Source: Candidatus Bathyarchaeota archaeon (GTDB taxonomy: Archaea > Thermoproteota > Bathyarchaeia > Bathyarchaeales > Bathycorpusculaceae). Taken from it: 42,429 nt of DNA. Position 1 is the stretch's first letter. Every line of letters begins with the position of its first letter. A program made the position numbers and the translations under genes. A model generated the notes under the pieces. It was not told where the DNA came from and made no database searches. It saw only the letters and a list, made by a program, of their open reading frames with translations. Where the stretch lies: NCBI GenBank assembly GCA_017883615.1, contig JADGNF010000004.1, positions 1 to 42,429 of the forward strand, read 5' to 3'. Positions 34,187 through 42,429 of this stretch are shown piece after piece.

Positions 34187-35005
34187 CTAATCCGCATCAA
34201 GCATTAACCCAATGAATCCTGAGGTGAATTCACAGCATTTAATGAAAATAATGCCACATGCATGAAGTGGGTCTTTTTTTAAGGTCGAATAATCCAATAG
34301 CAAAAATCTAAGCGGGCTCCATTGATATTTCGAATATTTCTCATGTTTAATCTGGTATTTTTTTACTGTCTTTCCGTAGCTGTAGGTTTTCCTAATCCAT
34401 TTGCCCAAGTCATAGTTTCCCCACCCGTGAATAACATAAACATTTATTCTTTTGAGTCGAAAGTTTTCTTCGATTCTTTGGGTTATGTCCCAATCCTCGC
34501 CTGCTTCTAACTCTTCGTCATATCCTCCGATAGAATCAAAGACTTTTTTTCTCATGAATCTGCAAATTTTTAGGTTATCATCATTCGTACTGCTCAAAAC
34601 TTCAAGTTCTTTGCTTTTGCCAAAAAAACCTTCCCCTGCAAATCGCTGGGGGATAACTATTCCATCATATCCTTCAACTATTTTCTTAACTGCGTTTTCT
34701 ATTAATTCTTTAGGCAGTATCATGTCTGAATCCATGTGATAAAGAATTTCTCCGTTGGCTTTAGTTGAACCTAAATTTCTCCTACGCGTAAAAGGGCTTT
34801 TTTCCTGTACTATTCTTGCACCGTACTTGGCTCCAATTTCAACTGTCTTATCTTTAGAGTACCCATCGGCAATAATTAGCTCTATGTTATCGTAAGTTTG
34901 GTTCTTTAGAGATTCTAAACACAAGGGCAACTGTTTTTCGCAGTTAAAAGTGGGTATTATTACTGAAACTAGTGGATGATTATCTAGATCTAATATTTTG
35001 GTCAC
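34187..35005 (-). CDS. Glycosyltransferase family 2
   Basis: 272 residues. VSVIIPTFNCEKQLPLCLESL and IELIIADGYSKDKTV open the GT-A domain; ILYHMDSDMILP is the DxD metal site and LEAGEDWDITQRI the catalytic region. No membrane helix is obvious apart from a hydrophobic C-terminal stretch. As the last gene of the CDP-glucose operon, overlapping its predecessor by four bases, it most likely transfers the CDP-6-deoxyhexose made by the upstream genes. The acceptor is unknown. Confidence 0.92.
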   Translation of the reverse strand: MTKILDLDNHPLVSVIIPTFNCEKQLPLCLESLKNQTYDNIELIIADGYSKDKTVEIGAKYGARIVQEKSPFTRRRNLGSTKANGEILYHMDSDMILPKELIENAVKKIVEGYDGIVIPQRFAGEGFFGKSKELEVLSSTNDDNLKICRFMRKKVFDSIGGYDEELEAGEDWDITQRIEENFRLKRINVYVIHGWGNYDLGKWIRKTYSYGKTVKKYQIKHEKYSKYQWSPLRFLLLDYSTLKKDPLHACGIIFIKCCEFTSGFIGLMLDAD

Positions 35006-35979
35006 TGTATACCCCTATACCATTGTATCGTCTTTTCCAAGCCTTCTTCAAGGGAGACTTTTGGTTCCCAGTTTAAAGTATCCCGAGCAAGCGAGTTATC
35101 GCAATACATATCCCATATTTCATTTTTCCTGTAATCTAAAGCTCCTAACTTCAGGTTGTCAATTCTGTCCAATTTTTTCGCTATAAGCATTGCAACATCT
35201 TTTATGCTTATGGAGATGCCGCAACCTATGTTAAGTGTTTTGCCAATGCTTTTATTAGAATTTAGCGACCGTAATATGGCATCCAACAAGTCGTCCACGT
35301 AATTAAATTCTCGTTTTTGTTCGCCTTTAGTTAGCGGAACTTCTTCATTGTTTAGGAGTTTAATGATTATGTAGGGTATGACTCTTTCTGAAGGTTGGTA
35401 CATGCCATACAAGTTGAAACTTCGCAAGATTGTTACCCTGGTGCCATATACATTGTAGAACATGTATAGGAACATCTCAGTTGCTGCTTTGCTTGCTGAA
35501 TAAGGCGAGGCTGGTTGGGCTAGTTGATCTTCTCTGAAAGGGGGATTAACTCCTCCGTATATGTCGCTTGTGCTTAGAAAAACGAAATTGTCAACTTTTG
35601 CTTTTTCTGATCCTTTTAGCAGGGCTAACGAACCCTTTAGATTTATGTCTATAGCTAAACTGGCGGTTTCAAAGGTTTTTTCTAAATTAGTCATACCTGC
35701 AAGATGTATGACAAAGTTCGGCGCAATATTTTTGACTGTCTCTGCGACCTTATCACTATCTCTGATGTCAATGTTGTAATACTCTAAAGACTCAAGATTA
35801 AAGGGTATGTAATTTTTGTCCAATTTTTTTAGGTCTGGCTTAAAATCCATTAATATCGGTTTAATGCCCATCGACATTAGTTTTTTTGTCAGATTAACTC
35901 CGACAAACCCCAATCCTCCTGTTATGAGTATTCTTTTGTCTTTCAGATAATTTTGATGGTCTTCTTGCATTTTCGTCAC
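35002..35979 (-). CDS. NAD-dependent sugar epimerase/reductase (extended SDR)
   Basis: 325 residues. ILITGGLGFVGVNLTKKL binds the cofactor; FLSTSDIYGG and PASPYSASKAATEMFL give the Thr/Ser and YxxxK catalytic residues; VTILRSFNLYGMYQPSERV and REFNYVDDLLDAIL are standard for the family. It lies directly after rfbG with a four-base overlap, so its likely substrate is CDP-4-keto-6-deoxyglucose, which it could epimerise or reduce at C4. It replaces rfbJ-type genes in bacterial CDP-sugar operons. The exact product cannot be read from sequence. Confidence 0.9.
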   Translation of the reverse strand: MTKMQEDHQNYLKDKRILITGGLGFVGVNLTKKLMSMGIKPILMDFKPDLKKLDKNYIPFNLESLEYYNIDIRDSDKVAETVKNIAPNFVIHLAGMTNLEKTFETASLAIDINLKGSLALLKGSEKAKVDNFVFLSTSDIYGGVNPPFREDQLAQPASPYSASKAATEMFLYMFYNVYGTRVTILRSFNLYGMYQPSERVIPYIIIKLLNNEEVPLTKGEQKREFNYVDDLLDAILRSLNSNKSIGKTLNIGCGISISIKDVAMLIAKKLDRIDNLKLGALDYRKNEIWDMYCDNSLARDTLNWEPKVSLEEGLEKTIQWYRGIQ

Positions 35980-36980
35980 TTAGCTTGGTGATTCTGATAT
36001 TTTTGGAACCATTTTTCGTACCATAGGTAGGTCTTTCTTAGTCCTTCATCGAGCGTATGCTTTGGTTTCCAATTCAGAATATCTCTGGCTTTTTTGGTGG
36101 ATAAATACTGATCTTTAATTTCTCCTGTTGCTGTGTTTGAGATAATTGGCTTCAAATGTTCTTTGCCAGCTATTTTTATCATTTTATTGACCAAGCTTAT
36201 TACGCTGATAGGATTTTCAGTTCCAAAGTTGAATGCTTCTCCTTCGAGCTTCTTTTCCAAAAATTTCTCCGCGAAAACGATGTAAGCATCTACTGCGTCA
36301 TCAACGTAGAAGTAGTCTCTCAGAAACGTTCCATCGCTCCGAATAATTGGATTCTCATTAGAGTGGAGATGTCTCATTGTTTGGGGTACGATTCTGTTAA
36401 AATTTAGATCTCCCCCGCCATAGAGATTTCCGCATCTTGTTATGCCAACGGGTAGTTTATAGGTTGCCGCGTATCCTTGACATAGTAAATCTGTAGCTGC
36501 CTTGGAAAGGTCATAAGGGTGAGTAGCGTTAAGAGCGTCAGTTTCAAAATATGGTAAATGCTTCTTTTCTCCATAGGCCTTGTCGGTTGATGCTGCAACC
36601 ATTCTTTTGACAGTCTCTGATTTTCGAGTTGCCTCTAAGACGTTCCACGTTCCCTTCATGTTTGTTTCGAACGTAGATATTGGCGACCTATTAGCTACTT
36701 GAACTATTGTTTGAGCTGCAAGATGGAATACCGTTTCTATCTCATATTCGTTTAAAACTCGCTCTATAAGAAAATAATCTCGGACATCTCCTCTTACCGA
36801 GATCATTTTGGTGTAAATGCTTTCTTCAAATAGTTTTGATTTTGGAACATTATCTCTAACAATTCCTACGACGTTTGCACCTGATTTGACTAATCTTTCT
36901 GTTAGATAACTTCCAAGAAAGCCTGATGCTCCCGTTACTAATACATTTTGTTCAGTCCAAAAATTGCTTTTATTGTCCAT
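35976..36980 (-). CDS. rfbG: CDP-glucose 4,6-dehydratase
   Basis: 334 residues. NVLVTGASGFLGSYLTERLV is the NAD motif; VFHLAAQTIVQVANRSPISTFETN, MVAASTDKAYGE and HPYDLSKAATDLL are the stretches that distinguish RfbG from other dehydratases, with the YxxxK catalytic pair. GITRCGNLYGGGDLNFNRIVPQ and GTFLRDYFYVDDAV follow. It turns CDP-glucose into CDP-4-keto-6-deoxyglucose. It begins nine bases after rfbF ends and overlaps the next SDR by four bases, matching the rfbFG gene order of bacterial O-antigen loci. Good support from motif and context. Confidence 0.88.
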   Translation of the reverse strand: MDNKSNFWTEQNVLVTGASGFLGSYLTERLVKSGANVVGIVRDNVPKSKLFEESIYTKMISVRGDVRDYFLIERVLNEYEIETVFHLAAQTIVQVANRSPISTFETNMKGTWNVLEATRKSETVKRMVAASTDKAYGEKKHLPYFETDALNATHPYDLSKAATDLLCQGYAATYKLPVGITRCGNLYGGGDLNFNRIVPQTMRHLHSNENPIIRSDGTFLRDYFYVDDAVDAYIVFAEKFLEKKLEGEAFNFGTENPISVISLVNKMIKIAGKEHLKPIISNTATGEIKDQYLSTKKARDILNWKPKHTLDEGLRKTYLWYEKWFQKYQNHQAK

Positions 36981-36989
36981 TTATTTCAC

Positions 36990-37766
36990 TTACCATATCT
37001 TCCACTTCTTTTCTTTTTGCCACACCTCGTTGAGATACTCTAAATCCTTGTATGTATCCATCGACCCCCAGAATCCCTCATGTTTGTAAACGTTCATTTC
37101 TTTATCTTTCACAAGATTTTCGAATGGTTGTCTTTCTAGGATGCAATCTTCGCTGAGATAGTTGAATATCTTCTTATTGAATACGAAAAATCCTCCCGAA
37201 ACCCATTCTTTCAGGGTCGGTTTTTCTCGGAAATATGTGACTGTTCCTTTGTCGTCGATATCTAAAATTCCATATTTCGATGTCGGATGCAATCCAGTTA
37301 AGGTTGCAATTTTATTGTTTTCGATGTGATATTGAATGAGTTTTAAAATATTTATGTCAGCCACACCGTCTCCGTAGGTCGCTAAGAAGTAGTCGGTGTC
37401 AATATATTTTTCTATTTTGTTTATTCTCCCGCCCGTATTTGTTTCTTCACCCGTTTCTGCAAGAGTAATGTTCCAGTCTTCGGATGTGTGGTTCTCGAAT
37501 TGAACTTCTTTTTTAGCTAATCTAATTGTAGTGTCATTACTGTAGAGGCTGTAATTTTGGAAGTATTCTCTTATCATGTCTCCTTTGTACCCTAAGCAAA
37601 TAACGAAGTTCTTGAAGCCGTAATGAGAGTAAATCTTCATAATGTGCCATAAGATTGGTTTTCCACCGATTTCTACCAAACATTTTGGTTTGAAGGCCGT
37701 CTCTTCTCTTAGACGTGTTCCTTTTCCCCCGCAAAGCAAGACTACTTTTACATTATCGCCTTTCAT
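36990..37766 (-). CDS. rfbF: Glucose-1-phosphate cytidylyltransferase
   Basis: 258 residues. VVLLCGGKGTRLREET is the nucleotide-binding loop and KPKCLVEIGGKPILWHIMKIYSH follows, with LATYGDGVADINI (metal site) and the RfbF-specific GWKGSMDTYKD-like ending (GFWGSMDTYKDLEYL). It makes CDP-glucose from CTP and glucose-1-phosphate. The frame runs to TTG 37787, but the conventional start MKGDNVKVV at ATG 37766 is preferred. It is the first gene of a four-gene operon; the 412-base region before it should hold its promoter. Confidence 0.92.
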   Translation of the reverse strand: MKGDNVKVVLLCGGKGTRLREETAFKPKCLVEIGGKPILWHIMKIYSHYGFKNFVICLGYKGDMIREYFQNYSLYSNDTTIRLAKKEVQFENHTSEDWNITLAETGEETNTGGRINKIEKYIDTDYFLATYGDGVADINILKLIQYHIENNKIATLTGLHPTSKYGILDIDDKGTVTYFREKPTLKEWVSGGFFVFNKKIFNYLSEDCILERQPFENLVKDKEMNVYKHEGFWGSMDTYKDLEYLNEVWQKEKKWKIW

Positions 37767-38066
37767 GTGTGTCCCAACTGCCACCAATCGAAATTGTTAC
37801 TACGGTTCAACCTAATATGTCAGGGAGGAAAGAAAAGTATTGCGGTTATCTTGGATATGTCTTCTCCAATTTCAAAAAAGGCAGATTTTCAAAATCGAAA
37901 GAAATGAATTAAGAACTCAAACTGGTATGCATTTTCGAGTTTGTCTTTCTTTTAGATAGTACATCTGCAAGTTGAATTAGATTCGAGCCTTTATTGCAAT
38001 GAATTTGCCATTTTTTAAATACAAGACCGATTCTTTTTGGTTCGATGAAAGCACTTCAGAGTCATC

Positions 38067-38098
38067 AATGCTCAGATAAGTATTCAAAATTGAGCATT
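38067..38098 (+). promoter_or_regulatory. Inverted repeat upstream of the gmd promoter
   Basis: AATGCTCA at 38067-38074 and TGAGCATT at 38091-38098 are perfect 8-bp complements with a 16-base spacer. The right arm ends 11 bases before the TATA box, the position of an activator site or upstream operator. Confidence 0.35.
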
Positions 38099-38109
38099 TG
38101 CATAGAAAG

Positions 38110-38119
38110 CTTATAAATT
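38110..38119 (+). promoter_or_regulatory. TATA box of gmd-fcl
   Basis: CTTATAAATT lies upstream of gmd with a predicted start near 38140 and a leader of about 40 bases carrying AAGGG before the TTG start. Confidence 0.55.
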
Positions 38120-38178
38120 ATCCCGATTTCAATAGTTTAATAAATTCGGTTTAGATAGTAGTAAAGAAGGGTTGCAAT

Positions 38179-39222
38179 TTGAAGAGGGCGTTTGTTACAG
38201 GAATTACAGGTCAAGATGGTTCATACTTAACCGAGTTTCTTTTGTCAAAAGACTATGAAGTTCATGGAATAATTCGACGGGCGAGCACTTTTAATACTGG
38301 TAGAATTGACCACATTTATGTTGATCCTCATGAGCCCAATGCACGCCTTTTTCTTCACTATGGGGATTTGTCTGATTCGGAGCAAACCTCCAACATTTTG
38401 TACAACATAAAACCAGATGAAGTCTACCATCTTGCTGCACAAAGCCACGTTAAAGTTAGTTTTAATATGCCTGAGTATACTGGAAACGTTACTGGTCTCG
38501 GAACTGTTAGACTTTTGGAATCAATTAGACGGAGTGGAAATGAAACAAAATTCTATCAGGCTTCCAGCAGTGAAATGTTCGGTAGAACTGCTTCACCTCA
38601 AAATGAAGAGAGCGCGTTTAGTCCAACAAGTCCTTATGCAGTAGCAAAAGTTTATGCTTATTGGATGGCAAAGAATTACCGCCTCGGGTATGGATTGTTT
38701 GCCTGTAATGGCATTCTTTTTAATCATGAATCGCCGCGCAGAGGCGAGATATTTGTTACCCGAAAGATTACGATGGCTATAGCTAGTATTATCGCCAAGA
38801 AACAGCAATATTTGTATCTTGGAAACTTAGAGCCGAAACGCGACTGGGGATTTGCACCCGAGTATGTTGAAGTAATGTGGAAGATTTTGCAACAAGAGAC
38901 GGCTGACGATTATGTCGTGGGGACTGGAGAGCAGCATTCTGTGCGCGAGTTTGTGGACCAAGCTTTCTCCTATGTTGGCTTGAAGTGGGATCAGTATGTG
39001 AGAACCGACCCGAAGTATTTCAGACCTACTGAAACTGAAGATCTGGTTGCTGATTCAAGGAAGATTAAGAAGACTATTGGTTGGGCGCCTAAGATTCGGT
39101 TTAGCGAATTAGTAAAAATTATGGTTGACGCTGATTTGAGAAGAGCAGGATTAGCAACAATAGGTGAGGGCGATGAATTTTTGAGGAAGCAGTTTCCAAA
39201 TCGGTGGTGGAAGACAGATTGA
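38179..39222 (+). CDS. gmd: GDP-mannose 4,6-dehydratase
   Basis: 347 residues, the family length. [18 protein letters not shown] is the NADP motif; [35 protein letters not shown] and [18 protein letters not shown] hold the Ser/Thr, Glu and YxxxK catalytic residues; [13 protein letters not shown] is diagnostic of Gmd. It makes GDP-4-keto-6-deoxymannose, the branch point for GDP-fucose, GDP-rhamnose and GDP-perosamine. The TTG start is supported by AAGGG about seven bases upstream. It overlaps the next gene by 19 bases, consistent with one operon making GDP-fucose. Confidence 0.95.
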   Translation: MKRAFVTGITGQDGSYLTEFLLSKDYEVHGIIRRASTFNTGRIDHIYVDPHEPNARLFLHYGDLSDSEQTSNILYNIKPDEVYHLAAQSHVKVSFNMPEYTGNVTGLGTVRLLESIRRSGNETKFYQASSSEMFGRTASPQNEESAFSPTSPYAVAKVYAYWMAKNYRLGYGLFACNGILFNHESPRRGEIFVTRKITMAIASIIAKKQQYLYLGNLEPKRDWGFAPEYVEVMWKILQQETADDYVVGTGEQHSVREFVDQAFSYVGLKWDQYVRTDPKYFRPTETEDLVADSRKIKKTIGWAPKIRFSELVKIMVDADLRRAGLATIGEGDEFLRKQFPNRWWKTD

Positions 39223-40175
39223 CCAACTTTTGGACAGGTAAGAAAATATTGTTGACTGGTGGGGCAGGCTTCTTAGGTACACATATTGTTGAAAATCTGC
39301 TTGAAAAGCGAGCAGTTTCCAAAGATCAAATTGTTATTCCCAGAAAGGAAAGCTCCGATCTGCGAATTTGGGATAATTGTAGAAAAGCCGTGGAGAATAT
39401 TGATGTAATTATTCATCTTGCTGCACGCGTAGGTGGCATAGGTTTTAATCAAAAATATCCAGGCACCTTATTTTATGACAATATCATGATGGGCGTCCAA
39501 CTTATCGAAGCTGCCAGAATGGCAAAAATAGAAAAATTTGTTCAAGTTGGAACGGTTTGCGCCTATCCCAAATTTACGCCCACTCCATTCAAAGAAGATG
39601 ATCTTTGGAATGGGTACCCAGAGGAAACAAATGCGCCTTATGGCATTGCCAAGAAAGCGCTTCTTGTAATGGCTCAAGCCTACCGGGAACAATATGGAAT
39701 GAATATTATATATTTGCTTCCTGTAAATCTCTATGGTCCCGGCGACAACTTTGATCTAGACTCTTCTCACGTTATCCCTGCTCTCGTAAGAAAATTCACA
39801 GAGGCAATTGGTAGAGACGAAAAACAAGTAATCATCTGGGGGACAGGAAAAGCTTCCAGAGAATTCCTCTATGTAGAAGATGCAGCTGAAGGAATTATTG
39901 CATCAACTGAGAAATATAATAAGCGTGCTCCCGTTAACCTTGGCTCCGGAAAAGAGGTAACAATCAGTCAGCTAGTGAAAACAATCGCTGACATTACGGG
40001 ATTCAAAGGGGAAGTAGTCTGGGATACATCAAAACCAGATGGACAACCTCGAAGGTGCCTCGATACCACGAGGGCAAAGATTGAGTTCGATTTTGAGGCA
40101 AAGACAAATTTGGTTGATGGATTACAAAAAACGATTGAATGGTATCAAAAGACAAGTAAAGAAATTGACGATTGA
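39204..40175 (+). CDS. fcl: GDP-L-fucose synthase
   Basis: 323 residues. [19 protein letters not shown] is the NADP motif; [27 protein letters not shown] and [37 protein letters not shown] are the typical Fcl stretches, with the YxxxK pair in the latter. [12 protein letters not shown] and [14 protein letters not shown] complete the match. The enzyme epimerises C3 and C5 of the Gmd product and reduces C4 to give GDP-fucose. The start is GTG 39204; TTG 39219 is an alternative. The 19-base overlap with gmd implies coupled translation. Some Fcl relatives only reduce, giving other 6-deoxyhexoses. Confidence 0.9.
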   Translation: MVEDRLTNFWTGKKILLTGGAGFLGTHIVENLLEKRAVSKDQIVIPRKESSDLRIWDNCRKAVENIDVIIHLAARVGGIGFNQKYPGTLFYDNIMMGVQLIEAARMAKIEKFVQVGTVCAYPKFTPTPFKEDDLWNGYPEETNAPYGIAKKALLVMAQAYREQYGMNIIYLLPVNLYGPGDNFDLDSSHVIPALVRKFTEAIGRDEKQVIIWGTGKASREFLYVEDAAEGIIASTEKYNKRAPVNLGSGKEVTISQLVKTIADITGFKGEVVWDTSKPDGQPRRCLDTTRAKIEFDFEAKTNLVDGLQKTIEWYQKTSKEIDD

Positions 40176-40270
40176 TCTATTGCGTCTACTAATCCAGTTT
40201 CAGATACTTCCAGATTGCTAGCAAAGCATGCGCGATAATTCACTTTAGAAAAGGGCATAGTCATTGGTAA

Positions 40271-40669
40271 TTAGTTTTCAGAAGATGCTTCTTCCCCTTG
40301 ATAGTCTTTTATGGTTTCTAAGAGATAAGGATGCAATCCATCAGGAATATCGTTAAAGAGGTCAAATTCGGAATGTTCATCGTTGAGAATAATTTTGAAC
40401 TCTATACATCCGCAAAGATAGACGATAGTTATATCATGTCTCTCGGGGAAGACCCTTGAATATACATTGATAAGTTTGGATGAAACTAGTTCAAGACCCG
40501 TTTCTTCTGTGATTTCCCGGCTTAACGTCTCTTCAAGAGATTCTCCTTTTTTAATCTGCCGCCTGGAAACCACCATTGTCCAATAGCTGGCATATTTTTC
40601 CTTCTCAAAAAAGCAACGCACCGTTAATTTCTATAACTGTTCAACTGTCGCAATGGGCATCTGTTTCAT
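40271..40669 (-). pseudogene. Broken Nudix hydrolase gene, GDP-mannose mannosyl hydrolase-like
   Basis: The frame from 40621 to 40271 contains GESLEETLSREITEETG, the second half of a Nudix box, and a normal C-terminal half (VFPERHDITIVYLCG). In that frame the first part reads VSRRQIKK, but one frame over the same DNA reads NMPAIGQWWFPGGRLKK, the expected front of the box. The two frames join at a run of six A (minus strand, 40547-40552), one base short. A second run of six T (40607-40612) separates this from an upstream piece reading IEINGALLF, and a likely N-terminus MKQMPIATVEQL near 40669 is in a third frame. Next to gmd-fcl, a GDP-mannose hydrolase relative is plausible. Confidence 0.75.
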
Positions 40670-40849
40670 TATTTGGTCGTAGAGAGCTGAAGGAATAACC
40701 CTCGTCTATTCAATGTTTGAATACATATTTTTGTACTCCTCACTTGAAGTAGCTAATGATTTATTTGCAATGTATTAACCCAAACATATGGACTTCTGTT
40801 TAAGGTCAACAGAAAATTATCCGACGTTAACAATAACAATTTACTATTA

Positions 40850-41863
40850 CTAGTATTTCTTACCCGAAAACCAAACGATAGTTCTTTTGAGCCCTTTTTC
40901 AAAATTAACACTTGGTTTCCATAGCGCGATTTTCTCCAGTTTGGTTGTATCTGGTCGACGTCTTTTTGGGTCGTCTTTTGGTAGTGGATGAAACTCTATT
41001 TCTGATTTGCATTTTGTGATTTTCTTGATTTTTTTTGCCAGTTCTAGGACGCTTACTTCTTGGGTGTTGCCAATGTTTACGACTTCTCCTTTGGCCTTGG
41101 AGCTTGCGGTCAGCAACATCAGCCCGGTTACAGTGTCTGTTATGTAGCAGAATGATCGGGTTTGTTTTCCGTCCCCGTACACCGTTATTGGCTGGTTAGT
41201 CAGTGCCTGGAGGATGAATCGTGACATTGCCCTGCCATATAGTCCATCTTCTCTTAAGCGCGGTCCGTACGAGTTGAAGATTCTTGGGACTCTCACGTTC
41301 AACCCACACTGCTTACAATAAGCCATCAGAAGGGCTTCGGCAAACCGTTTCCCCTCATCGTAACATGACCTTGGGCCGATGGGGTTGACTTTTCCCCAGT
41401 AAGTTTCTGGAGTTGGGACGATTTCGGCGTCGCCGTAAACTTCTGAAGTTGAGGCGAAAAGTAGTGTGGCGTCATTTTTTCGGGCAAGTTCCGCCATGTT
41501 TCTTGTACCGTCTGCGCTGGTTTGCAGGGTTTCAATTGGATGAGCCATATATTCGTCTGGGGACGCGTGGCCTGCCATATGGAGTATTAGGTCGAGTTTT
41601 TCTTTTTCTTGAAATTTGCAGACGTCCGATTTTACAAGCTTAAACTTGGGGTTTTGCATCAGATGTTCAATGTTCCTCGTTCTTCCTGTGGAAAAGTCAT
41701 CCACAACAATGACTTCTGAGCCAAGGCTTAAGAGAACGTCGCAGAGCCAGCTGCCGATGAACCCAGCGCCACCCGTGACCAGCACTTTTTTTCCTGCAAA
41801 AAAATCTCCCTTAAGGTTGCTCTTTATTGTTTCAATGTCTTCAAAGACTATGTTATCGATCAT
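40850..41863 (-). CDS. UDP-glucuronate decarboxylase-like NAD-dependent SDR
   Basis: 337 residues. VLVTGGAGFIGSWLCDVLL binds NAD; HMAGHASPDEYMAHPIET, FASTSEVYGDAEIVPTPETYWG and PIGPRSCYDEGKRFAEAL are the motifs of UDP-xylose synthase (UXS) and its close relatives, including the YxxxK pair. VRVPRIFNSYGPRLREDGLYGR and VYGDGKQTRSFCYITDT follow. UXS decarboxylates UDP-glucuronate to UDP-xylose, but some archaeal relatives act on other UDP-sugars. No UDP-glucose dehydrogenase is visible. It overlaps the next gene by four bases, so the nucleotidyltransferase may supply its substrate. Confidence 0.84.
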   Translation of the reverse strand: MIDNIVFEDIETIKSNLKGDFFAGKKVLVTGGAGFIGSWLCDVLLSLGSEVIVVDDFSTGRTRNIEHLMQNPKFKLVKSDVCKFQEKEKLDLILHMAGHASPDEYMAHPIETLQTSADGTRNMAELARKNDATLLFASTSEVYGDAEIVPTPETYWGKVNPIGPRSCYDEGKRFAEALLMAYCKQCGLNVRVPRIFNSYGPRLREDGLYGRAMSRFILQALTNQPITVYGDGKQTRSFCYITDTVTGLMLLTASSKAKGEVVNIGNTQEVSVLELAKKIKKITKCKSEIEFHPLPKDDPKRRRPDTTKLEKIALWKPSVNFEKGLKRTIVWFSGKKY

Positions 41864-42429
41864 TTTGTTTGCCTCTTACAAAACTGCCTATAGGACAAAT
41901 CTAACGCTTCCCAGTACCTTTCGGGGCTGCCGATATCCAAGTGAGAATAGCTTTTGTCCAGCCTAATCGCGTACACTTTTGAGTTCCAGTCGACGAGTTT
42001 TTGGATGGCGTCAGTTAGTTGGATTTCTCCGTTTTTGCCCGGTTTTGTCTCCTCTAAGGCTTTGAATATGATGGGGTTAAACGCGTACATCGCCATAATC
42101 GCCAGTTTCGTTGCAGGGTTTTCCGGTTTTTCAACGAGGCGTTTTACTTTGAAGATTCCGGGTTCAACTTCGCTTCCTTCCACGATTCCATACTGCTTAG
42201 GTTTCTCAATTTCCAGGGCGATGAAGGCTGCATCTGCGTTTAGCCGTTTGTATGCTTCGAGCAATTTTTTGATGTAGTCCATGTTTTTTGATATGATGGC
42301 GCTATCTCCCGCATGGACAAGGCAGGGCTCGTTTTGCACGAAGGGCTGAGCTGTCAAAACCGCGTTGCCAAAGCCTCTTGCCTCAGGTTGGTTAACCCAC
42401 ATTATTTTGGAAGAGCCCAGTTTCTCGTA
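41860..42429 (-). CDS. Sugar-1-phosphate nucleotidyltransferase (partial, 5' end off the window)
   Basis: About 190 residues of a larger protein; the frame is open to the right edge, with YEKLGSSKI ahead of the first internal Met. WVNQPEARGFGNAVLTAQPFV, CLVHAGDSAIIS (metal site), EIEKPKQYGIVEG, RLVEKPENPATKLAIMAMYAF and GEIQLTDAIQKLV are the order seen in GalU and RmlA-type enzymes. GFGNA and EIQLTDA favour a UTP:glucose-1-phosphate type. It joins a sugar-1-phosphate to UTP or dTTP. It overlaps the UXS-like gene by four bases, implying a shared transcript. Confidence 0.85.
   Translation of the reverse strand, partial: YEKLGSSKIMWVNQPEARGFGNAVLTAQPFVQNEPCLVHAGDSAIISKNMDYIKKLLEAYKRLNADAAFIALEIEKPKQYGIVEGSEVEPGIFKVKRLVEKPENPATKLAIMAMYAFNPIIFKALEETKPGKNGEIQLTDAIQKLVDWNSKVYAIRLDKSYSHLDIGSPERYWEALDLSYRQFCKRQTK

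Larger units (their letters stand above)
37767..38178. other. Divergent intergenic region between rfbF and gmd
   Basis: About 410 bases. It holds an inverted repeat and a TATA box facing gmd, listed separately. The minus-strand promoter for rfbF must also be here. No convincing gene was seen. Confidence 0.4.

Overview
The window looks like a piece of an archaeal chromosome, most probably a Bathyarchaeia/Thermoproteota-type lineage. The assignment rests on gene content: an archaeal TrmY (tRNA pseudouridine-54 N1-methyltransferase), an RPA-like OB-fold protein, an F420/flavin luciferase-like oxidoreductase, a tRNA-Thr with U73, TATA-box promoters with short or absent leaders, frequent TTG/GTG starts, and surface proteins with Pro/Thr stalks and a C-terminal membrane anchor. 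No marker in the window fixes the species.

Layout. 1-12 kb is mixed housekeeping: a start-less partial frame, a PadR regulator, an OB-fold protein, a VIT1/CCC1-like membrane protein, two zinc-binding small proteins, tRNA-Pro(UGG), a flavodoxin, tRNA-Thr(CGU), thiL convergent with trmY, an LLM oxidoreductase convergent with a secreted protein, a CPBP-type membrane protease, and an ABC-2 export pair. 12-24 kb is cell-surface biology: a PT-stalk surface protein, a metallo-beta-lactamase fold hydrolase, a module of membrane GT2, DUF3131-like secreted protein, polytopic GT-C-like protein and small membrane protein, a DegT/DnrJ sugar aminotransferase, and a seven-repeat propeller protein on a PT stalk. 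24.5-30 kb is a tight three-gene glycosyltransferase operon. 30-33 kb has a MaoC hydratase, a WecD-like acyltransferase and a methyltransferase. 33-42.4 kb is a nucleotide-sugar factory: a PseB/CapD-like dehydratase, a four-gene CDP-glucose operon (rfbF, rfbG, an SDR and a GT2), gmd-fcl for GDP-6-deoxyhexose, a broken Nudix gene, a UDP-glucuronate decarboxylase-like SDR and a sugar-1-phosphate nucleotidyltransferase running off the right edge.

How it fits together. The genes from about 15 to 42 kb read as one glycan locus making several activated sugars (CDP-6-deoxyhexose, GDP-fucose-like, an N-acylated amino sugar, possibly UDP-xylose) and assembling them at the membrane, probably for S-layer glycoprotein or exopolysaccharide. 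No AglB-type oligosaccharyltransferase and no flippase is visible here, so the final transfer must be encoded elsewhere. By eye the glycan half is more AT-rich than the first 12 kb.

Most unusual items: a tRNA-Thr whose stems are intact but whose D-loop and T-loop elbow residues are non-canonical (A18, G21, A54, G55), 1.2 kb from trmY, the enzyme that acts on position 54; a Nudix gene broken at two six-base homopolymers and apparently lacking part of its N-terminus; an rfbF-rfbG operon without RfbH; a 14-bp inverted repeat linking the predicted 5' end of the GT2 transcript to its ribosome-binding region; and a perfect palindrome at the predicted start site of the PT-stalk gene.
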